From Bacteroidota bacterium (GTDB lineage Bacteria > Bacteroidota > Bacteroidia > B-17B0 > Aurantibacillaceae): a DNA stretch of 64,000 nt. The DNA lies in contig JAUXZS010000015.1 in the NCBI GenBank assembly GCA_030692515.1, forward strand, positions 1 to 64,000, read 5' to 3'. Below the pieces are notes generated by a model. That model was not told the origin of the DNA, did no database searches, and was given only the letters and a program-made list of their open reading frames with translations. This document shows, piece after piece, positions 20,104 through 27,980 of this stretch (within the stretch, counting starts at the first letter, position 1; the number at the start of each line of letters is the position of its first letter). Both the position numbers and the translations under genes were made by a program.

Positions 20104-20510
20104 TGATTCCAGCAAGGAACGAGACGTTGAAAATAAATTCAAAACCAGATAATTTAAGGTTGGTAGAGCGATTAATAGATGATGTTTGTCAGATATTTAA
20201 CGTTCATGAAGATTCTTATGGCAATATTTTAATTGCAGTAACAGAAGCTGTAAATAATGCCATTCACCATGGAAATAAAGATAACCCCGATAAATTTGTA
20301 AATATTGGATTCGAAAATTCAGAAAAACAATTAATTTTTTCGGTTACAGACGAAGGTCAGGGTTTTGATTATTTAGGCTTACCAGATCCAACAGACCCTT
20401 CAAATATTGGGAAAATTAGCGGCAGAGGCGTTTTTTTAATGAAAAATTTAGCCGATTCAATAGAGTTCGAACAAAACGGACAAACCGTAAAGCTGGCTTT
20501 CAATAGTTAA
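20103..20510 (+). CDS. RsbW-like ATP-binding protein (serine/threonine kinase, anti-sigma type)
   Basis: A small GHKL-fold ATPase of 135 residues. The N box is EAVNNAIHHGN, the G1 box DEGQGFD and the G2 box GRGVFLMKNL. This is the HATPase_c_2 domain of RsbW/SpoIIAB relatives, which phosphorylate STAS-domain antagonists and bind sigma factors or other partners. ATG 20103 was chosen over the GTG at 20100 because it gives the usual one-base overlap with the upstream stop. Two SpoIIE phosphatases in the window could supply the opposing activity. No STAS protein or sigma factor is encoded nearby. Confidence 0.9.
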   Translation: MIPARNETLKINSKPDNLRLVERLIDDVCQIFNVHEDSYGNILIAVTEAVNNAIHHGNKDNPDKFVNIGFENSEKQLIFSVTDEGQGFDYLGLPDPTDPSNIGKISGRGVFLMKNLADSIEFEQNGQTVKLAFNS

Positions 20511-20569
20511 TTATTATATTTCGCCCCTACGGCACTTAACGTCACTTTTTTCATCATCTATAAATGTTT

Positions 20570-20592
20570 GACTCCTAATGGAGTCTTTTTTT
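20570..20592 (+). terminator. Rho-independent terminator after the DUF4175-RsbW pair
   Basis: A perfect 6-bp stem GACTCC/GGAGTC with a TAAT loop is followed directly by seven T residues. It lies 60 bp after the stop of the RsbW-like gene. Confidence 0.85.
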
Positions 20593-20732
20593 ATTTAAAA
20601 AATTAATGCGAAGTCTCGAATTTTATGGGCTTTTAGATTAAACCAAATTTTCAGTTAAATGCTATAAGTACATAACAATATGTTTTTGTGAAAAAAACAG
20701 AAATCCTCCTTTCCCCCTTCCTAAAACAAATC

Positions 20733-20763
20733 TTTGGTAGTATATTTATACTACCTATCCTAA
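20733..20763 (+). promoter_or_regulatory. Possible promoter whose 19-bp spacer is a palindrome
   Basis: TTTG at 20733-20736 is followed after exactly 19 bp by TATCCTAA at 20756-20763, which keeps only the TA of the -7 consensus. The interval is filled by an inverted repeat with 9-bp arms, GGTAGTATA / TATACTACC, around a TT centre (20736-20755). This sits 29 bp before the ATG of the TPR gene. The inverted repeat is certain; its promoter role is inference. Confidence 0.4.
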
Positions 20764-20784
20764 ATATATACGGCATTATAAAAA

Positions 20785-22623
20785 ATGAATTTTTTCTCTA
20801 AAATATTTTCTTTAATTTTTATTTTCTTGTTTATACAAGTTAATGCTTACGCTCAAAAACCAACTAACAACGCCGATAAATTAGCGCTCCAGTATTTCGA
20901 ACTAAAAGAATACGAAAAGGCAAATGAGTATTTCGAAGATTTGTATGATAAAAATCCGGAGGCTTGGTATGCAAATTATTTTAAAAGTTTATTAGGCGCA
21001 AAAGATTTTTCCAGAGCAGAAAAAATCACAAAAAAACAATTAAAGCAAAACAGAAACAATGTGTATTTGTATGTTTATTTAGGAAGAGTTTATAAACTTC
21101 AAAACGAAGAAAAAAAGGAAAGAGAAGTTTATGAAAAAGCAATTAAAGAGTTACTTGCTGTTCAACCATTTATTCAAAATTTAGCCAATGCATTTTTAGA
21201 AGATGCTTTATACGATTATGCACTTGAGGTTTATAACAAAGGAAAAAGAGCAACTCCCGATTACCCCTATTTTTACGAACGCGCCGATATTTATAGGCAG
21301 AAGAATGATTTAAAAGCCATGATAAATGAGTATTTAGATGCTTTAGAATTTAGAGATACAGAAATACAAACCGTGCAGGGTAATTTGCAAAATTCTTTAG
21401 GGTATGATGATAATGAAGGTGGAATAAATAATCCTTTATTAAAACAAGAACTTCAAAAACGAATTCAAAAAAATCCAGATAAAATTATTTTAAGCGAATT
21501 TTTAATTTTTATTCAAAAGCAGCAAAAAGATTTTGACGGCGCATTTATTCAGTCTCGCGCGTTGGATAAACGTTTAAAAGAAGATGGTAATCGTATTTTT
21601 GATTTAGCAAAAATTTGTGTGGCAAATCAACAGTGGGAGGCAGCTAAACGTTGTTACGATTATATTATCGAAAAAGGCACCGATAATTTATATTATGATG
21701 CCGCGGTAATTGATGGGATGAATGTTGATTATTTAGCAATTACCAACAAACAACAACCTAGTCAGGAAGAGTTATTAGCCTTAGAACAAAAATTATCTAA
21801 GGCAAACGGAAAATACAAGCAGAGTTTTTTGAACGCACAAATTTTAAAAAATTTAGTTTCATTAAAAGCATTTTATTTAAATAAAACCGACGAGGCAATT
21901 GTGTTACTACAAGATTTTGTTGACCAATCGGGAATGGACGCTTTGGCAAAAGCAGAGTATAAAATTTTGCTAGGCGATATTTATATTTTAAAAGGAGAAA
22001 TTTGGGAAGCCTCTTTATTGTATTCTCAGGTAGAAAAAGATTTTAAATACGAAGCAATAGGGCAAGAGGCAAAATTTAGAAATGCTAAATTAAGTTTTTA
22101 TGCTGGCGATTTTCCCTGGGCAAAAACGCAGGCAGATGTTTTAAAAGGTGCAACAACAAAATTAATTGCCAATGATGCTTTAAATTTATCATTAATAATT
22201 ACCGATGCTATTGGCGTAGATACAAATGATTTGCCCTTGCGATTATTTGCTAGCGCAGAATTAATGATTGTGCAGCATAAATACAAAGAAGCAATTTTGC
22301 GAATGGATAGCATTAATTTATTATTTAGCACTAACACTTTGGGTGATGATATTAATTATTCAAAAGCACAAATATATTCTTCGCAAGGTAAATATGCAGA
22401 AGCAGAAGCCATGTATAAAAATATTTTAGAATATTATCCAACAGATTTGTATGGCGACGATGCTCAATTTAAATTGGCGGAGTTGTACGACTACAAAATT
22501 AACGACAAAGAAAAAGCAAAACAAGCTTACCAAGATGTGCTAACCAATTACCCCGGCAGTGTGTTTACCGTAGAAGCCCGAAAGCGTTACCGCGAATTGC
22601 GTGGTGATAATTTGAATAATTAG
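20785..22623 (+). CDS. Exported tetratricopeptide repeat protein
   Basis: A 612-residue protein with a signal peptide (cleavage near VNAYAQ) and TPR-like helical hairpins throughout. Clear examples are near the N-terminus (ALQYFELKEYEKANEYFEDL) and C-terminus (YSSQGKYAEAEAMYKNILEYY, then a YPGSVFTVEARKRYREL ending as in BamD/YbgF-type TPR proteins). It probably acts as a periplasmic or membrane-attached scaffold. No enzyme motif is present. It stands alone behind its own leader, with an accessory intergenic region downstream. Confidence 0.85.
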   Translation: MNFFSKIFSLIFIFLFIQVNAYAQKPTNNADKLALQYFELKEYEKANEYFEDLYDKNPEAWYANYFKSLLGAKDFSRAEKITKKQLKQNRNNVYLYVYLGRVYKLQNEEKKEREVYEKAIKELLAVQPFIQNLANAFLEDALYDYALEVYNKGKRATPDYPYFYERADIYRQKNDLKAMINEYLDALEFRDTEIQTVQGNLQNSLGYDDNEGGINNPLLKQELQKRIQKNPDKIILSEFLIFIQKQQKDFDGAFIQSRALDKRLKEDGNRIFDLAKICVANQQWEAAKRCYDYIIEKGTDNLYYDAAVIDGMNVDYLAITNKQQPSQEELLALEQKLSKANGKYKQSFLNAQILKNLVSLKAFYLNKTDEAIVLLQDFVDQSGMDALAKAEYKILLGDIYILKGEIWEASLLYSQVEKDFKYEAIGQEAKFRNAKLSFYAGDFPWAKTQADVLKGATTKLIANDALNLSLIITDAIGVDTNDLPLRLFASAELMIVQHKYKEAILRMDSINLLFSTNTLGDDINYSKAQIYSSQGKYAEAEAMYKNILEYYPTDLYGDDAQFKLAELYDYKINDKEKAKQAYQDVLTNYPGSVFTVEARKRYRELRGDNLNN

Positions 22624-22804
22624 TTTTACCAAAGAAAGCGCGAAGAGATAGGTTTATCAAGTCCGCTTAAGCAAACACAGGGAAAGGCCTCATAAGATTT
22701 TACTTTAAGAAATTCATTATAAATACATGCCTAAAAAATAAATAATAAATTTTATAGGCGCCCAGCTTTTCTTCGTAATGTTATTTTGATTTTTAACAGA
22801 GATA

Positions 22805-22959
22805 GCTGCTGTCTATGCTAAGCGCTTAGTATATTGGGCATCCAGACAGGAGCATAGACAGGCAGCGGTTTTACTTTCGCTGTCTCTAAGTTGCGAAAGT
22901 AAAAATCTCCTATTTAAAAATTAAAAGCGTTTTGGTTACTTTTGAGCGCCAAAAGTAAC
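22805..22959. repeat. Three consecutive hairpins (possible extragenic palindromic element)
   Basis: Hairpin 1: 22805-22819 pairs with 22851-22866 (GCTGCTGTCTATGCT against AGCATAGACAGGCAGC, one bulged base); the 12-bp palindrome CTAAGCGCTTAG (22818-22829) overlaps the loop side. Hairpin 2: perfect 12-bp arms TTTTACTTTCGC (22869-22880) and GCGAAAGTAAAA (22893-22904). Hairpin 3: perfect 10-bp arms GTTACTTTTG (22935-22944) and CAAAAGTAAC (22950-22959). No ORF is associated. It may be a dispersed repeat of Bacteroidota, but only one copy lies in this window. Confidence 0.75.
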
Positions 22960-23039
22960 AAATGTTTTTTTCTAACCAGTGAGTGAACAATTAGATTTTA
23001 ATGCATTGCAAAATAAGCAGTGGCATTACTTTTTTATTT

Positions 23040-23070
23040 TTTGTTTCCCTTCTTTAATGTTTTATATTTG
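23040..23070 (+). promoter_or_regulatory. Consensus-like Bacteroidota promoter reading into the cassette-like gene
   Basis: TTTG (23040-23043), a 19-bp spacer and TATATTTG (23063-23070) match TTTG-N19-TAnnTTTG without mismatch. Transcription would start near 23077, about 55 bp before the GTTAGGGG core and 85 nt before the ATG at 23162. Confidence 0.6.
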
Positions 23071-23132
23071 TTATGGTTCGCTTACAAATAATTACAAGCG
23101 TTTAAGATCGTTTTTATTAGTTTTAGCGAGTA

Positions 23133-23890
23133 GTTAGGGGTAATTTGACAGAAAACAGACTATGCTAAAACATTTAAGAATAATTATTTCATTGACCCTG
23201 ATCTATTTCTTGACATCATGCGGCAATGAACCATTATTGACAAAAGGCGATATCGCTGAAGACACCTTGATAATTCAAGCCGGAAAAGAATGGTTGATAA
23301 ATAGTATCGAATCGTTTTTTAACAACGACGATAATTTCTTGAAGGGTTTTTCCTACTTATGCACTGACCAATATGCTGAATTCAAAAAAGACGCAACAAA
23401 TATTGATTTGGACGGCGGCTTGACAGAAGCTGAATTTAAATCTAAATGGGGACGCAGATACTCTCAACATGCTGGAATTGGCGAAGGATTTATGATTGCT
23501 GGTACAGACTACGGAAAAATAGAAGTAACCAAATGCGACTTTAAAAATGTAACTGAAATGAAAAACCTTCTGTATGACGTTTTAATTATCGACAAGAAAT
23601 TTAATTCCAAATTCGTTAGAAATGTAGTTTTAGTTAAAACTAGGGGCTCATTTCTAATAGACGACGTTCGTGAAATCTCAAACGAATTTCAAGACAAAAA
23701 ATAAAACTACCCCTAACAGCAAATTCGTCCAATGCGAGGGACTTGGTCATCTCTCGCGCACAGAATATTTGCCTGCTTCGCAGACAATTTTTTGTGGCTC
23801 GCTAAAAAACATTTATCTTCGACATAGCCTTTTGTGGGTTTAGACAGGTGATGTTTCAAAAACCGCACTGGGCTCATTCGCCAAACGTTA
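23133..23890 (+). mobile_element. Integron-cassette-like unit with attC-like site, no integrase in window
   Basis: The unit begins with GTTAGGGGTA (23133-23142) and, just after the gene stop, has its exact complement TACCCCTAAC (23708-23717). That is the relation expected between R' and R'' of one cassette. The 3' part ends at GTTA (23887-23890). Between them, 23718-23737 pairs imperfectly with 23863-23882 (13 of 20 aligned positions identical, most others transitions), with extra unpaired bases on one side, as in attC sites. The site would be about 183 nt, at the long end for attC. The core sequences deviate slightly from GTTRRRY. Confidence 0.5.
23162..23704 (+). CDS. Small predicted lipoprotein of unknown function
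   Basis: I do not recognise this 180-residue protein. It has a lipoprotein signal peptide ending in the lipobox LTSC at residues 17-20, then a polar mature domain with SFFNNDDNFLKGFSYLCTDQY, a segment DYGKIEVTKCDFKN and a C-terminal strand SFLIDDVREISNEF. The shape (a short alpha+beta domain of about 150 residues) would fit a small ligand-binding or immunity-type fold, but no motif proves it. The gene sits between complementary 10-bp cores and an attC-like structure, so it was probably acquired as a mobile cassette. Confidence 0.7.
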   Translation: MLKHLRIIISLTLIYFLTSCGNEPLLTKGDIAEDTLIIQAGKEWLINSIESFFNNDDNFLKGFSYLCTDQYAEFKKDATNIDLDGGLTEAEFKSKWGRRYSQHAGIGEGFMIAGTDYGKIEVTKCDFKNVTEMKNLLYDVLIIDKKFNSKFVRNVVLVKTRGSFLIDDVREISNEFQDKK

Positions 23891-23934
23891 CTAGTAAATA
23901 TACCTACAACAACTTCCCTTAATATTTTTTTTAA

Positions 23935-24462
23935 ATGAAAATAAATATTCAGCCCACATTAGAAAATGATAAGGTAATTTTATATCCTTTATTAGAAAGT
24001 GACTTTGAAAAATTATATGAAGCAGCAGCAGACCCTCAAATATGGGAGCAACACCCAAATAAAAATCGTTGGCAAAGAGATGTATTTAAGATTTTTTTTG
24101 AAGGAGCAATACAAAGTAAAGGAGCCTTTAAAATTATAGAAAAAAGCAGTGCTAAAATAATTGGGAGCACCAGGTTTTATGACTATAACGAGCAAACAAA
24201 TAGTGTATTAATTGGCTACACTTTTTTTACCAAACAATCTTGGGGGAAAGGTATCAATCATTCAGTTAAAAAATTGATATTGGATTATATTTTTGAATTT
24301 GTGCAAGAGGTTTATTTTCATATAGGCGCAGATAATATACGTTCTCAAATTGCTATCAGTCGGTTGGGCGCAACAAAAATTACTGAACAAGAAGTAACTT
24401 ATTTTGGAGAACAACCTAAATTAAATTTTGTATACCGCCTTGCTAAAAATGAATGGTTATAA
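23935..24462 (+). CDS. GNAT family N-acetyltransferase (RimJ/RimL type)
   Basis: A 175-residue GNAT enzyme, which transfers acetyl from acetyl-CoA to an amine. The order of strands matches the RimJ/RimL branch: ILYPLLESDFEKLYEAAADP at the start, IGSTRFYDY, then IGYTFFTKQSWGKGINHSVK, which is the acetyl-CoA pyrophosphate loop region (Q..G.G), and IGADNIRSQIAISRLGATK, the N..S...(L)GF-like segment. The substrate is unknown. It starts 44 bp after the end of the cassette-like unit, but no matching attC follows it, so it may simply be a chromosomal neighbour. Confidence 0.88.
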   Translation: MKINIQPTLENDKVILYPLLESDFEKLYEAAADPQIWEQHPNKNRWQRDVFKIFFEGAIQSKGAFKIIEKSSAKIIGSTRFYDYNEQTNSVLIGYTFFTKQSWGKGINHSVKKLILDYIFEFVQEVYFHIGADNIRSQIAISRLGATKITEQEVTYFGEQPKLNFVYRLAKNEWL

Positions 24463-24627
24463 AATAAATTATTCTAATAAAAAATTTAAAGCCTTGACTT
24501 CCCGTATCAACACAACATCGTTATGATTCGGTTATTGCTAAATTAACTTGTGCAAATGATTTTGTATATTTATTAAGTAAAAATGATTTAAGACGCAAAA
24601 TTAATTTATATTTAAAAAAGATTAATC

Positions 24628-26775
24628 ATGCTGCCAAACGAAATTAAATCATCTAAAACATTAAATTTTCTTGTTTGGTTAGCCATTATCCCAACATTAT
24701 TAGGCCAATTTTTTAAAATACAACATTGGCCATTTACCTCTGTTTTATTGATGTTTGGAACTTTTATTTTTGCTTTTTTTTATCTGCCCTTATTTACTAT
24801 AGAAAGCTGGAAGGCCAAAGAAACCAAGAAAGCAAAACTGCTTTTGTTTTCCCAAAGTTTTATTTTGTGGACTTTTTCTGTTGGGTTTTTATTTAAGATT
24901 CAACATTGGCCAGGCGCTGGATTTTTATATTTTTCTAACAGTATTATTCTTTTATTCATTGTTGTTCCATTTGCCTTATTTCATTTAGCAAAGGCAAGAA
25001 AAACAAATTTCAATAAAATGCATAACTATTTAGTGGTTATTTATTTTTTCTGCCACTGTTTCGCTTCACTCGTTAATTCGGGAAGTGGAAGGATTGATAT
25101 AGACGCCGTTCTTCTACAAGGGTTAAATACAGAAGAAGCTTTAAGAACAGCCTCCTCAAGAAATAAGCAGCTATATGCCACTTTAAACAATGTTAAATTA
25201 GATGGGAATAACGATGTCTTGAACAGAACAAATAAATTAAAAATATTTACTGATTCTGCAGTTAATCATATTAAAGAACTAAAATCACATCTATTAATTA
25301 CAATAGACAAGATTCCAAAAACTCAAGCAGACACTTTATCTTCTATTTTTATTGAAAATAAGGTAAACGCTGACCTTACAACACTAATTTTAATTGGCAA
25401 TCCATATAATCCAAATAAAGACAAATACTCAGCCGCAAAATTAAAATCAGTTATAAGCAATTTAAGAGATTCCATTTTAAATTTGATTCGGGATCAAAAT
25501 CGTGCTATTATAAAAGAAGGTTTGAATTTAAATACAGATAATTATTCAGATGAAAATGGTCAGCCCGTTAGTTGGGAAATAACCAATTTTGATTTAATGC
25601 CTTTATTGTATGTTTTTAATACCCTTACAAATATTCAATACGAAATTAAAAATGCAGAATACCAAGCTTTAACCGATATTATAAATTCTGGAAACAACGA
25701 CTTAAATACCGCGCTATTTAGTCAAATCTCAAATTTAAACTTAAAATATGATGCTATTAAAAAGCAAGAGGAAATAACAAAATTACAAAGTGATAATGAA
25801 AAAGGCATGAAATTAATAAATGCAAAAGATTCGGAATTAAGTGACTCAAAACAGACTATCATTTATTTTGTTATTATTATTATGATATTTCTGATTCTAG
25901 TGTTTTTTGTTATTAGAAGTAATTTTCTTAGAAAGGAAACTAATAAAACGTTATTTAAACAAAAAGAAATTATTGAATCCCAAAAAACAGAGGTCGAGGC
26001 GCAAAAACATTTAGTAGAGGAGAAACAAAAAGAAATTATTGATAGCATTTCCTATGCCAAACGTTTGCAAGAAGCAATTCTTCCTCCGCAAGAATTTATA
26101 GATAGTCATTTACCAAATAACTTTATCTTATATAAACCAAAAGATTTGGTTGCGGGGGATTTTTACTGGGCAGAGAAAATAAACGACTTATTTTTTATTG
26201 CAGTAGCGGATAGCACAGGGCATGGGGTGCCTGGGGCAATGGTTTCGATAGTTTGTAGTAATGCATTAAATAGAACGATAAAAGAATTCCGTGTAACTGA
26301 GACCGGAAAAATATTGGATAAAACAAGGGAATTGGTTTTAGAAACCTTTGAAAAAAGCGCAAGCGACGTAAAAGATGGAATGGATATTTCTTTACTATGT
26401 ATTGACATTAAAAACAAAAGTATTAATTGGAGTGGCGCAAATAATCCACTTTGGTATATTTATAATAATGAATTAAAAGAAATTAAAGCCGACAAACAAC
26501 CGATAGGTAAAACCGAAAATCCTAAACCTTTTATTACACATCAAATAGAGTATAAAGTAGATACAATTTTTTATTTATTTACTGATGGCTTTGCTGATCA
26601 ATTCGGAGGACCAAAAGGTAAAAAATTTAAATATAAACAGTTTTCAGACTTATTATTAAGCAATATAAATCTTTCTCAAAAAGAACAATCTGAAAGCATA
26701 AATGATATATTCGAAAATTGGAAAGGTAATTTAGAGCAGGTTGATGATGTTTGTGTAATTGGATTAAAAATCTAA
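24628..26775 (+). CDS. Membrane SpoIIE-type PP2C phosphatase with GldL-like FKIQHWP motifs
   Basis: A 715-residue protein. The N-terminus has four or five membrane segments with the sequence FFKIQHWPFTS and again LFKIQHWPGAG, the motif also found in the first membrane helices of the gliding protein GldL. An extracytoplasmic helical region of about 250 residues follows, then a membrane segment near residues 410-430 (IIYFVIIIMIFLILVFFVI), a coiled coil and a PP2C/SpoIIE domain with DLVAGDFYWAE, VADSTGHGVPGAM, DGMDISLLCID, TDGFADQFGG and LEQVDDVCVI. It is probably a signal-responsive serine phosphatase acting on an antagonist (STAS) protein. It is a distant paralogue, in its catalytic domain, of the gene at 10972-14154. 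Confidence 0.88.
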   Translation: MLPNEIKSSKTLNFLVWLAIIPTLLGQFFKIQHWPFTSVLLMFGTFIFAFFYLPLFTIESWKAKETKKAKLLLFSQSFILWTFSVGFLFKIQHWPGAGFLYFSNSIILLFIVVPFALFHLAKARKTNFNKMHNYLVVIYFFCHCFASLVNSGSGRIDIDAVLLQGLNTEEALRTASSRNKQLYATLNNVKLDGNNDVLNRTNKLKIFTDSAVNHIKELKSHLLITIDKIPKTQADTLSSIFIENKVNADLTTLILIGNPYNPNKDKYSAAKLKSVISNLRDSILNLIRDQNRAIIKEGLNLNTDNYSDENGQPVSWEITNFDLMPLLYVFNTLTNIQYEIKNAEYQALTDIINSGNNDLNTALFSQISNLNLKYDAIKKQEEITKLQSDNEKGMKLINAKDSELSDSKQTIIYFVIIIMIFLILVFFVIRSNFLRKETNKTLFKQKEIIESQKTEVEAQKHLVEEKQKEIIDSISYAKRLQEAILPPQEFIDSHLPNNFILYKPKDLVAGDFYWAEKINDLFFIAVADSTGHGVPGAMVSIVCSNALNRTIKEFRVTETGKILDKTRELVLETFEKSASDVKDGMDISLLCIDIKNKSINWSGANNPLWYIYNNELKEIKADKQPIGKTENPKPFITHQIEYKVDTIFYLFTDGFADQFGGPKGKKFKYKQFSDLLLSNINLSQKEQSESINDIFENWKGNLEQVDDVCVIGLKI

Positions 26776-26812
26776 AGTATATTGCTTCTTTTTTAATCCA
26801 ACCCAAAATAGA

Positions 26813-27877
26813 CTATTCTATTCTTGCATTTAAAGCTTTTAATAAAGCATTTGCTTTAAGTAAACATTCATCATATTCTTTTTCGGGCTCGCACAAGTAG
26901 GTAATGGCACTACCAACCGCAATTGATAAACGTTTTGTTTTTTGGTTATAAAAAATGCTTCGTATGTTCACCGCTAAAGTAAAATCTTCGTTCTCATCTA
27001 TCACACCCATTGCGCCGGAGTAAAAATTCCTGTCAAAATCCTCATACTCGTCTATCAATTGCATTGCGCGGAGTTTGGGCGCGCCAGTCATACTTGCCAT
27101 TGGGAAGGTAGCTTCAATAATTTTTTCGAAAGAAGTATTTTCTTTTAATTCGCAACTTACAGTACTCACCATTTGATGAACCGTTTCGTAGGTTTCTATA
27201 TTATATAATTTATTTACATGCACGCTTCCTTTTTTTGCTAAATGCGATAAATCATTTCTAGCAACATCAACGGCCATTACATTTTCGGTGCGCTCTTTTA
27301 AGTTATTGTACAAATTAGTTTTCAAAATTTCATCTTCCTCTTTTGTTTTGCCACGCTTGGCAGTGCCTTTAATTGGCTTGGTATAAAGTATTGCCTCTTC
27401 TTTTTTTAAAAATAATTCGGGGCTGGCGCTAATAATAAAATCATCCTTTAATTTTACCATACTAGAATAAGGAGCTTTGCTTATTTCATTTAATTTTAAA
27501 AAAACTTCCAGTGGATTTATTTCTACATCATCTGCAAAAAATTCTATACAATAATTTACTTCGTAAATATTACCTTGTTGTATATGTTCCTTTAGCGCAA
27601 TTATTTTTTTAATATAATTTTCTTTAGTAGTTTTTGATTTGAGTAAAATTGTTTTTTGAGAATCTTTATATTCAGGTATTTCTATTTTTGTTTTATTAAT
27701 TATTTTGTAAAATAAAGGTTGCGTGTTTTTTGTTTGAGGATTTTTATAGGTCAATAACACAAAAGAATTGGGTTGGTAATTTTTGATTGATGTAAGCTCT
27801 GTTAATTCAAAAAAGAATCTTTGTGTATTGTCCGGAACTAGAGTAAAACAACGTAATATGTTAAAATTGGTGCTCAC
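26813..27877 (-). CDS. pabB: Aminodeoxychorismate synthase component I-like chorismate-binding enzyme
   Basis: A 354-residue enzyme of the anthranilate/aminodeoxychorismate synthase component I family, which converts chorismate in folate precursor synthesis. Conserved segments are TKPIKGTAKRG (the PIKGT lysine typical of PabB), ERTENVMAVDVARNDLS, ATFPMASMTGAPKLRAM, FYSGAMGVID and LSIAVGSAITY. It is shorter than E. coli PabB and lacks much of the N-terminal part, as in several Bacteroidota homologues. The best start is a GTG (CAC at 27875-27877); no ATG lies near it. No glutamine amidotransferase (PabA) or lyase (PabC) gene is adjacent. Salicylate or anthranilate synthase is less likely given PIKGT. 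Confidence 0.85.
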   Translation of the reverse strand: MSTNFNILRCFTLVPDNTQRFFFELTELTSIKNYQPNSFVLLTYKNPQTKNTQPLFYKIINKTKIEIPEYKDSQKTILLKSKTTKENYIKKIIALKEHIQQGNIYEVNYCIEFFADDVEINPLEVFLKLNEISKAPYSSMVKLKDDFIISASPELFLKKEEAILYTKPIKGTAKRGKTKEEDEILKTNLYNNLKERTENVMAVDVARNDLSHLAKKGSVHVNKLYNIETYETVHQMVSTVSCELKENTSFEKIIEATFPMASMTGAPKLRAMQLIDEYEDFDRNFYSGAMGVIDENEDFTLAVNIRSIFYNQKTKRLSIAVGSAITYLCEPEKEYDECLLKANALLKALNARIE

Positions 27878-27980
27878 TTAGTAAAATTAGCCAAAAATAA
27901 GTATTAGAATCATATTATAATTGATGTAATATTTTTTTTAAAACGTTTTGTGAATTAACTTAGTATATTATTATAACATC

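Larger units (their letters stand above)
22624..23161 (+). other. Intergenic region of 538 bp: structured element, then promoter, then cassette-like junction
   Basis: No convincing gene lies here. From left to right I see about 180 bp of unremarkable sequence, three consecutive inverted repeats (22805-22959), a T-rich stretch, a consensus-like promoter (23040-23070) and a core GTTAGGGGTA (23133-23142) just before the small lipoprotein gene. Base composition is mixed and unlike the coding neighbours. Confidence 0.7.

Noticed and set aside
23887-24480. GNAT gene as a second integron cassette
   Set aside because: The core GTTACTAG before it has no complementary core after the gene stop, and no attC-like stem follows.
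24463-24627. Possible promoter or small gene between the acetyltransferase and the second phosphatase
   Set aside because: TATATTTA at 24565-24572 has no properly spaced TTTG box, and no frame of useful length is present.
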